Of a stretch of DNA of 12,335 nt, positions 6,949 to 12,335 are shown piece by piece; the stretch's first letter is position 1, and every line of letters begins with the position of its first letter. The stretch comes from Pseudomonadales bacterium. Lineage in GTDB: Bacteria; Pseudomonadota; Gammaproteobacteria; Pseudomonadales; JAHEIH01. The notes under the pieces were generated by a model. The model did no database searches. It was not told the origin of the DNA and was given only the letters and a program-made list of their open reading frames with translations. Location of the stretch: positions 1 through 12,335 of the forward strand of contig JALRIU010000221.1 in assembly GCA_023255355.1 (NCBI GenBank). Reading direction: 5' to 3'. The translations under genes and the position numbers were made by a program.

Positions 6949-7424
6949 CGATTAACGAGTCGTGACTCGAGACTAACCACCCCCATCAAAACCATCCAAT
7001 GCGGCTCCGAGACAGGCATTACCGATAAACGCCCTCTTTTACCAACCAGCAAAAAACCTTCTAATTCTGGCATGGCCTTGAGCTTGGCGAGCGGCACAAT
7101 CTCTTTAAATTTTGAGTCATACACCATATCCACTGAACTCCACCGCGGATTTTCTATAGAGGCCTTCGCATCAAAATAAGGGCTAGCTGGGTCAAACTGG
7201 GCAGGATCATCATAGGCTTCTTTAACAACAGAAATAATCCCGGCCAAGCCAATTTCTGCACACGAAGAATGATAAAGCAGTACCTGATCTCCAGTACGCA
7301 TTTCACGCATAAAATTACGCGCCTGATAATTACGCACACCATCCCAACGAATAGGCTTTGATGACTTTGCAAAGTCATCAATACTGCATTCATCCGGTTC
7401 ACTTTTTACAAGCCAGTACGCCAC
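6945..7424 (-). CDS. EVE-domain (PUA-like) modified-base binding protein
   Basis: 159 residues, almost entirely one EVE domain: YWLVKSEPDECSIDDF at the N-terminus, the WDGVRNYQARNFMREMRTGD segment, LLYHSSCAEIGLAGI, ENPRWSSVDM, and the C-terminal LLVGKRGRLSVMPVSEPHW. EVE domains share the PUA/YTH fold and are thought to bind modified bases in DNA or RNA; the ligand of this widespread stand-alone form is not established. The start is GTG at 7424, one base after the TGA of the glycosyltransferase gene, with AAAGG about 8 nt upstream; the nearby ATG at 7429 is out of frame. It is therefore probably translationally coupled as the last gene of the three-gene operon. Its TAG overlaps the ogt stop tail to tail. 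Confidence 0.93.
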   Translation of the reverse strand: MAYWLVKSEPDECSIDDFAKSSKPIRWDGVRNYQARNFMREMRTGDQVLLYHSSCAEIGLAGIISVVKEAYDDPAQFDPASPYFDAKASIENPRWSSVDMVYDSKFKEIVPLAKLKAMPELEGFLLVGKRGRLSVMPVSEPHWMVLMGVVSLESRLVNR

Positions 7425-7425
7425 T

Positions 7426-8166
7426 TCATATGCCTTTATTTGCTAATAGTTTTTCTATTATTTTTGCCATGTCCGCATCACTAAGATCACATCTTACAAC
7501 GCTGGAGCTACATAAATTGAGCGCATTTATTGGCTCTTGATGCTTTTCTTGTAACATCTTAAGCGCGCGCCCATCACCTTGTCCGATAATATCTAAGCCT
7601 GCCATCGGGCTCAGCATGCCGGCGCTTTCCCAAACTGGAAGCTGTGCAACATTATGCAGCGCAGTAAGTAGTTTGGGGCCGATAAATTGAGGTGGTACAG
7701 ACTGAGTATTTTCGCGCAGCAAGCGCTCTGCAGTATCAGCGTAAAAAGGCAAAAAACTATCGTTTCGAGTAAACAGCATCGCTGCGTTGTGTACTTTGCG
7801 ATAATTCTTCAAAACGCCATTGTCATTCAATTGTTGCCAGTTCTCGCGACCGACAGCGCAACTGGCTGTTGGCAAGACGAATTGATCAACGTTGACAACT
7901 AATACATCCGCATCAAGCCAAACCACAACGTCGTGCTGGCTCAATAAAGATTGAGCTAGTTTGAGTCTTGCCAAATCACTTTTGATAACAAGACTTATAT
8001 CCTGACGTAGCCATATATCCTCAGGGAGATAGCCAAACAATGCATCGCCAACAAATTCGTAATGGTACCCGCAGTGTTTCGACCATGCCTTAACACTGGC
8101 AAGGCAATCAACTAACCATGAATGAGGTAATGGTGAACGATGAGACTGAATAACCTTAATCGACAT
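7426..8166 (-). CDS. Putative DXD-type (GT-A fold) glycosyltransferase
   Basis: 246 residues with no signal peptide or membrane segment, so probably cytoplasmic. The core motif KSDLARLKLAQSLLSQHDV then VVWLDADVLVV resembles the sugar-binding DXD region of Gly_transf_sug / capsule-synthesis type transferases; D85-A86-D87 would hold the metal and nucleotide sugar. The middle part (HNAAMLFTRNDSFLPFYADT, about 126-145) and FIGPKLLTAL (161-170) fit the second half of that fold. Donor and acceptor cannot be read from the sequence. ATG 8166 directly follows the TAA of the DUF3604 gene (TAAATG) with no clear ribosome site, indicating translation by re-initiation. It is the middle gene of the operon with DUF3604 and EVE. 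Confidence 0.75.
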   Translation of the reverse strand: MSIKVIQSHRSPLPHSWLVDCLASVKAWSKHCGYHYEFVGDALFGYLPEDIWLRQDISLVIKSDLARLKLAQSLLSQHDVVVWLDADVLVVNVDQFVLPTASCAVGRENWQQLNDNGVLKNYRKVHNAAMLFTRNDSFLPFYADTAERLLRENTQSVPPQFIGPKLLTALHNVAQLPVWESAGMLSPMAGLDIIGQGDGRALKMLQEKHQEPINALNLCSSSVVRCDLSDADMAKIIEKLLANKGI

Positions 8167-10017
8167 TTATGGTGAGCGATACCAAATTGCTGATGAATAT
8201 GCTCGTTCCTGCTGGATCAACTCGGCACCCTCTGGAAGCTCAGCGGCAAATCTTACTCGGTCATAAAGTGGCCAGCGCGGCGTAGGGATTTCCAATACGC
8301 GAACATAATAAAAAGCATTTTGCGCAGCATCAAAATTAGGATCTTGCCAGAGCACGGATAACGATTCAGCACCTATGGCATTGGTGTAAGTTGCGTGAGC
8401 CATATCTACGGTATTGCCCACCGCGGGGATATTACCCTCACTATCAACCAAACGTCGTTCTGCATCACTCCAAGCAACATTATAAATGCGCTCTTGAGTA
8501 TCACCATTGCTATCAACCCAGCCCTTTATGACTTGAACTCTATCCAAGTTTGCGCCTTCGGGGTCCTTGCCAGCAAAAATCAATAATTTCGGAGCAACTC
8601 CTTGAGCATGCGCAGTTAATTCCCCCCCCATTGGAACACCCTTTTGATAGGCGAGATCGAGCCAATTAGCTTGCTGCAAAATATTATCTTGATAATCATA
8701 ACCACCGAATACTCGCAATTTGATGCGTGTTCCAGTGGTACCATAGACTTCGCGTTTTTGCATGGCCTCAAAAATTGCTTCACGGCTATTTTCACGGGCC
8801 CACACAGCAGCAAATCCACCAGCTTGATATTGCCAACCGATGCGTTTGAGATCAGGCTGGTCATTTGTTGGACTTCGTTTTGTGGTTAATTTAGCCCGCT
8901 CAGACCCTGGCAATACGGCACCATGTTTGCCCCAAAAATTATCCTCTTCTGAGGTTGATAAACCTGTATGAGAGTCGGTTGAACCAATGACACCAAATTG
9001 ATAAGGATTCAATGTGGTCTGCTCTTCAATGACCAAACCCTGTTTTAGCGCCTCTCGAATATACTCACCAGCACGCATGTTCGCTTGCTCATTGTTTTCG
9101 AGTGTCAGGTTGCCAATATCCCAGCCTGTTTTTCCAAAATTAGCAAACTCGTCTGTATTGGATAGCACGGGGTGACTTTCGCTATCGCCTTTAATTTGAG
9201 TAATCTCAACCACTGGTTCCCAACGCTTTCGCTGTTCTAAATAGTTTTGAGACAAGGGGCTATCGATGGTGTTTAATGGAAACATAAAACCACCGGATAA
9301 ATTGCTGTTGTGCGGAATGGCGAGCAATTGGCCACCGGTTTTTTGTTGGTAACGCGTCATCCATCGCCACAGATCTTCTGGCTGATTACCAAGATACGAT
9401 GAAAATGGCAGCATCTGGCTAGCTTTAAGAGCATCGTCTTTATAAACGACTACGCGATGCAAGTTATCTCCAGCAGGGTGGGAAGACCATTCGAAGCCAA
9501 TCAGCGCAGAAAAAACACCGGGCTGATTGAATTTATCGGCGAGCTCAGTACTTTTTTGCCAAGCATCTGCCGTTAAGGTTTTGACAACCTCGGGACTACG
9601 AAGAATTGCCGGCCCAGAACCAGCTCCCATTTGGGCAATCAATTGGCTCATTACGCGCATCGCAGCCCTAGGGGACTCACTGCTTTTTGCACGGATTGCC
9701 AAAATGTCTTGATCATCCTTTAAAAGCGGATGCTCAAGATTGTTGAACATACCGTAGGCTTCTGCATGATCTGCGATGACTAAGAAATCCAAAGGCCTTT
9801 TTAATTGAGCAGGCTGGCCATTTTTGGCTGTGACTATCTCACCACGCGCAAAGCGATACGCGCCTTCGACATCGACTGCCCCACCAAAAACAACTGCATC
9901 GCCAGAATTATCCGTATGCAGATGGGTATCTCCCCATAACAATGTGTTGGCATATTCGGCCATTGCACTGCAGGAGATCAGACTAGAAAGTATTAAAACA
10001 GCGGTTTTTGAATTCAT
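8167..10017 (-). CDS. DUF3604 family periplasmic PHP-like metalloprotein
   Basis: 616 residues with a clear signal peptide (1-20, ending CSAMA), so periplasmic or outer-membrane-facing. The DUF3604 motifs occur in order: LLWGDTHLHTDNSGDA (D30, H32, H34), PLDFLVIADHAEAYG (D83, H84), GFEWSSHPAGDNLHRVVVYK (E176, H180), LLAIPHNSNLSGG (H236) and VIGSTDSHTGLST (D348, H350). This His/Asp set matches the metal-ligand pattern of PHP phosphoesterases, so hydrolysis of a phosphate or related ester is plausible, but no member's reaction is known to me with confidence. The C-terminal third (about 430-616) is beta-rich with no clear motif. A G8 tract encodes M463-E466. It is the first gene of the operon and divergent from the sensor kinase. 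ATG 10017 has AAGAG upstream. Confidence 0.92.
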   Translation of the reverse strand: MNSKTAVLILSSLISCSAMAEYANTLLWGDTHLHTDNSGDAVVFGGAVDVEGAYRFARGEIVTAKNGQPAQLKRPLDFLVIADHAEAYGMFNNLEHPLLKDDQDILAIRAKSSESPRAAMRVMSQLIAQMGAGSGPAILRSPEVVKTLTADAWQKSTELADKFNQPGVFSALIGFEWSSHPAGDNLHRVVVYKDDALKASQMLPFSSYLGNQPEDLWRWMTRYQQKTGGQLLAIPHNSNLSGGFMFPLNTIDSPLSQNYLEQRKRWEPVVEITQIKGDSESHPVLSNTDEFANFGKTGWDIGNLTLENNEQANMRAGEYIREALKQGLVIEEQTTLNPYQFGVIGSTDSHTGLSTSEEDNFWGKHGAVLPGSERAKLTTKRSPTNDQPDLKRIGWQYQAGGFAAVWARENSREAIFEAMQKREVYGTTGTRIKLRVFGGYDYQDNILQQANWLDLAYQKGVPMGGELTAHAQGVAPKLLIFAGKDPEGANLDRVQVIKGWVDSNGDTQERIYNVAWSDAERRLVDSEGNIPAVGNTVDMAHATYTNAIGAESLSVLWQDPNFDAAQNAFYYVRVLEIPTPRWPLYDRVRFAAELPEGAELIQQERAYSSAIWYRSP

Positions 10018-10105
10018 TTTTTTTACTCTTATTAGAGAGAATCATACTAACAAAGCTAACTGCTAATGCGATATCGAATTTAGCCATGGAGAATGACTTT
10101 TCTTA

Positions 10106-10111
10106 ATTATA
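10106..10111 (-). promoter_or_regulatory. Probable -10 element (TATAAT) for the DUF3604 operon
   Basis: A perfect TATAAT is found on the minus strand, 89 bp before the DUF3604 ATG. The best upstream match, TTGCTT (10132-10127), is 15 bp away, shorter than usual. It lies inside the 197-bp divergent region shared with the sensor kinase gene. Confidence 0.45.
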
Positions 10112-10151
10112 GTTTCAAGAACTTCGAAGCAAATATTACGTTGAGTTATTT

Positions 10152-10161
10152 GCTAATTAGC
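10152..10161. promoter_or_regulatory. 10-bp palindrome GCTAATTAGC in the divergent region
   Basis: A perfect palindrome in the 10018-10214 intergenic region, between the DUF3604 promoter and the sensor kinase start. A second short palindrome, CTTCGAAG (10122-10129), lies next to the DUF3604 -10. Either could be a regulator site serving one or both divergent genes. No convincing -35/-10 pair for the kinase gene was found on the plus strand. Confidence 0.25.
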
Positions 10162-10214
10162 GAAACCTTAACTACCTTTAAACGATAAATATTTTCTTTC
10201 TGGCCATTTATCAT

Positions 10215-12029
10215 ATGCAGACCAACTACCTCCAAAAATGGCTTGTTTTGTCATTGACCTTTATACCGCTGATTTTGGGGATTATGTGGCTTATTGAAAA
10301 GCTCCATAACGAACCTATTAAAGATGCTCTTCTTTATCAACAAGAACAAAACCTAAACGCTCAAGGACAAAAATTTCTGGATACCATTCAATGGTACGGC
10401 CAAGACACGCTTGCTTTAAGTAGAATTCTCACTAGTCTTGATACCTCTCCTGAGAATTTATCCCTCGCCAGATCTGCCATGTTCGAGACAATTAATAGCA
10501 AATCCGAGATGCTAGAGCTAAGTCTTTTTAACCTGCAGGGCACTGAAATTTTACGTTTTGATAGGAACAACCAACAGGTATCTGAAAAACCGATTAATCA
10601 GTTACAAAATAAGTCAAACCGTTACTACCTTATAAATCGTAACAACCTCGCGATAGGGAAAACATATTTCAGCCAAATCGATTTGAATGAAGAACTAGGC
10701 ATCGTCGAGCAACCTCATACTGAAGTTATTCGTTTTTTAACGCCTGTCGTCAATGACCAACAAAAAGTCACTGCCTATTTAAAAAGTAAAATGTCTAGTG
10801 TCCACCTATCTGAAGCACTTTTAGGAGAGACCGCAGCCAACGAATTTTCAAATATCTTTCTTGTAACCCGCAATGGTCACTACATTGCCCACACAGACAG
10901 CTACCGCCGCTGGGGCTGGCAAATAAACGCACAAAACGAGCAGGCTGTATCTAATGAGTTCCCAAATGCATGGCGAGCCATTCATTCCAACACCAAAGGA
11001 ATGATTGACATCGATGGCTATACTTTTGTTTATAGCACACTTGGCACAATTTTTAATGCTGGTTTTATCGACAGTAACGACATCATACCCTTGCCCAATA
11101 GTGCAACAGGGGAAGCTGACTTATATCAAGCAAAAATCATTATCCAAATCGATCCTAAACTTTGGGAGTTACACTTGATAGGTCACTCCATCTCTGATTG
11201 GGCAGTAATTACATTTTTGTATCTCGCTTTATGCACCGTGTTGTTTTTCTATCTAAAGAGAAACCATGACGCGATTGAATTAATTAGACTAACCAAAATT
11301 GTTGAAAATACTCAAACAAACCTACTCACCAACCTAGGTAACGAAATTCGCTCACCGCTGAATAGCATGTTAAGTATTACCGATCTCTTGGAGGCCAATT
11401 CGCCAAGACAGCAGCGTCTCATTCAACACATGCGTCGATCTATTGCTCAATATGTTTCGCTTTTTACCAATCTTGCTACGGCACAACGCATCCAACAAGG
11501 CCAAATTGTGTTACAAAATGATCAAATACAGATCAGAGACATTGCCAATCCTTTGCGTGATATGTTTCAAGTAGCCACAGAAGCAAAGTCTCTTGAATTC
11601 AGTATTGATTATGATCATCTCAATAATACCCGTTTTAACGGTGATCAAAATTACCTGCAACTTTTGGTGTCGTCGCTTGTTGATAATGCCATCAAATTTA
11701 CCGATAGAGGTTATGTCCGCGTTGAGTTTAGATTTGTTGACGATACGAGTGAGCAATTTCTTAAGATTGTTGTCGAAGACACGGGGCATGGCATGACGAT
11801 GCAGCAAATTGATACGTTTAAGACACTATTTACCCAGGGTGAACCAGAGAGTAATCATAAACGTGAAGGTGTTGGTTCAGGGCTATGGATCGCCGATGAA
11901 CTCATCAAATTAATGAAAGGAAAAATTCTCATTAAAAGCAACAGAGGCAAGGGAACAAGTATTACAATTAGTCTACCCAATGCAGCAAAACAGGCAGCTA
12001 AAGACGGTCGTGAAAGTAAGATTAGTTAA
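10215..12029 (+). CDS. Membrane sensor histidine-kinase homologue lacking the phosphoacceptor histidine
   Basis: 604 residues. TM1 is about 9-26 and TM2 about 328-347; between them is a ~300-residue periplasmic Cache-type sensor (ELSLFNLQGTEILRFDRNN, LQNKSNRYYLINR, GKTYFSQIDLNEELGIVEQP, VIRFLTPVV). The cytoplasmic part has a HisKA-like two-helix region (355-430) and a HATPase domain (about 450-592) with N-box SSLVDNAIKF (N491), G1 EDTGHGM (D522), and G2 GVGSGLWIADELI (552-564). In the H-box the usual SHEIRTPL is GNEIRSPL: codon 376 is AAC (11340-11342), Asn instead of His. The fold and ATP site are kept but His phosphorylation at the normal site is impossible. There is no receiver domain, and no response regulator gene is in the window. 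It may act as a ligand-controlled partner of another kinase. ATG 10215 keeps TM1; there is no clear Shine-Dalgarno. Confidence 0.9.
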   Translation: MQTNYLQKWLVLSLTFIPLILGIMWLIEKLHNEPIKDALLYQQEQNLNAQGQKFLDTIQWYGQDTLALSRILTSLDTSPENLSLARSAMFETINSKSEMLELSLFNLQGTEILRFDRNNQQVSEKPINQLQNKSNRYYLINRNNLAIGKTYFSQIDLNEELGIVEQPHTEVIRFLTPVVNDQQKVTAYLKSKMSSVHLSEALLGETAANEFSNIFLVTRNGHYIAHTDSYRRWGWQINAQNEQAVSNEFPNAWRAIHSNTKGMIDIDGYTFVYSTLGTIFNAGFIDSNDIIPLPNSATGEADLYQAKIIIQIDPKLWELHLIGHSISDWAVITFLYLALCTVLFFYLKRNHDAIELIRLTKIVENTQTNLLTNLGNEIRSPLNSMLSITDLLEANSPRQQRLIQHMRRSIAQYVSLFTNLATAQRIQQGQIVLQNDQIQIRDIANPLRDMFQVATEAKSLEFSIDYDHLNNTRFNGDQNYLQLLVSSLVDNAIKFTDRGYVRVEFRFVDDTSEQFLKIVVEDTGHGMTMQQIDTFKTLFTQGEPESNHKREGVGSGLWIADELIKLMKGKILIKSNRGKGTSITISLPNAAKQAAKDGRESKIS

Positions 12030-12050
12030 CGCGAAATGTTAACCGTTTTT
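12025..12050 (+). terminator. Weak candidate terminator after the sensor kinase gene
   Basis: GTTAAC (12025-12030), 7-nt loop, GTTAAC (12038-12043), then CG and five T residues (12046-12050). The 6-bp stem is AT-rich, overlaps the kinase stop codon, and lies inside the 3' end of the convergent small gene. It is in the right position but weak. Confidence 0.3.
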
Positions 12051-12256
12051 AGGGGAGACTGATTAGCTGAACGCTCTTCTAGTCCCTTATCGAAGACTGA
12101 TAAAGAAATCACACCATTTAGCTCAGTGTATTCTTCTCTACGCATAAATTTATCAATGGCATCTGCAGCACTTTGTGCTGCAACATGAAAATATTGGCGA
12201 CCAAATTGAGTATCTACATCGATACTAAATAATATTTCTCTACCATCTCTTTGCAT
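12026..12256 (-). CDS. Small protein of unknown function (76 residues)
   Basis: I do not recognise a family. The sequence is hydrophilic, with no signal peptide, membrane segment or cysteine. It begins MQRDGREILFSIDVDTQFGR and has an alternating strand-helix-strand look: ILFSIDVD, then AAQSAADAIDKFMRREEY (27-44), then GVISLSVFD, followed by a polar tail. This would suit a small alpha/beta fold. AGAAG seven bases before the ATG and a plausible upstream promoter support it as a real gene. It converges on the sensor kinase gene and the two stop codons share TTAA. Confidence 0.6.
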   Translation of the reverse strand: MQRDGREILFSIDVDTQFGRQYFHVAAQSAADAIDKFMRREEYTELNGVISLSVFDKGLEERSANQSPLKTVNISR

Positions 12257-12289
12257 AACAATTCTTCTAATATTTTACATGTTTATAAA

Positions 12290-12318
12290 ATTATGAGTGG
12301 TTTGCAAATTGAAAGCAA
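12290..12318 (-). promoter_or_regulatory. Candidate promoter of the 76-residue protein gene
   Basis: On the minus strand TTGCTT (12318-12313) and CATAAT (12295-12290) are separated by 17 bp. The -10 matches 5/6 and the -35 3/6, giving a leader of about 27 nt. Confidence 0.4.
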
Positions 12319-12335
12319 TAGACGATAGTCATACT

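Noticed and set aside
6956..6969. CGAGTC-GT-GACTCG inverted repeat as a terminator between ogt and EVE
   Set aside because: The loop would be only two bases and there is no T-tract; it lies inside the EVE coding sequence.
7154..7402. 82-codon open frame within the EVE gene on the same strand
   Set aside because: It is out of frame with a strongly conserved EVE domain and has the odd hydrophobic/cysteine bias of a shadow frame.
8616..8889. Open frames overlapping the G8 tract, considered as evidence of a frameshift in DUF3604
   Set aside because: The DUF3604 frame is open and motif-consistent on both sides of the tract, so no frameshift is present.
11511..11807. 98-codon open frame antisense to the HATPase region
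   Set aside because: It lies fully inside the well-supported kinase gene, has no ribosome site, and its composition looks like a shadow frame.

Overview
The window looks like a chromosomal segment of a marine-type, polysaccharide-using gammaproteobacterium (Alteromonadales/Cellvibrionales style). The evidence is a large TonB-dependent receptor with a LEEVVVTAQKR-type N-terminus, a secreted GH2 glycosidase, an amylosucrase and a DUF3604 protein, at moderate GC with short intergenic gaps. No phage, IS, CRISPR, tRNA or rRNA was seen. The organism assignment is inference from gene content, not from a marker gene.

Left part (1-6400, carbohydrate use, minus strand). A GH2 beta-glycosidase, cut by the left edge, lies 19 bp downstream of a 735-residue TonB-dependent receptor, and the two form an operon. 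Its promoter region has a TTGACC/TATAAA pair, an A/T-rich upstream tract and a perfect palindrome on the predicted transcription start. Upstream, after a strong rho-independent terminator, comes a cytoplasmic amylosucrase (GH13_4) with every catalytic residue. Its promoter carries a perfect 14-bp LacI-type palindrome, with a second imperfect copy exactly 22 bp away. The picture is outer-membrane glycan uptake, periplasmic trimming, and sucrose/alpha-glucan metabolism under a LacI-type repressor encoded elsewhere.

Middle (6427-10017). An Ogt-type O6-alkylguanine-DNA methyltransferase (plus) converges with a tight three-gene minus-strand operon, read in the order DUF3604 periplasmic PHP-like metalloprotein, DXD-type glycosyltransferase, EVE-domain modified-base reader. 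The junctions are TAA-ATG with no gap and TGA-A-GTG with a 1-nt gap, so translational coupling is likely.

Right part (10215-12256). A membrane sensor kinase homologue is divergent from the DUF3604 operon. It has two TM segments, a Cache-like periplasmic sensor, a HisKA-like dimerisation region and a complete HATPase. Its H-box has Asn (N376) where the phosphoacceptor His should be, and this is the most unusual observation in the window. It converges with a 76-residue unknown protein, again with a 4-bp stop-codon overlap.

No complete new defence or mobile system is visible. The best leads are the His-less kinase, the tandem operator pair, the mutually exclusive hairpins upstream of the receptor promoter, and the DUF3604-glycosyltransferase-EVE operon.
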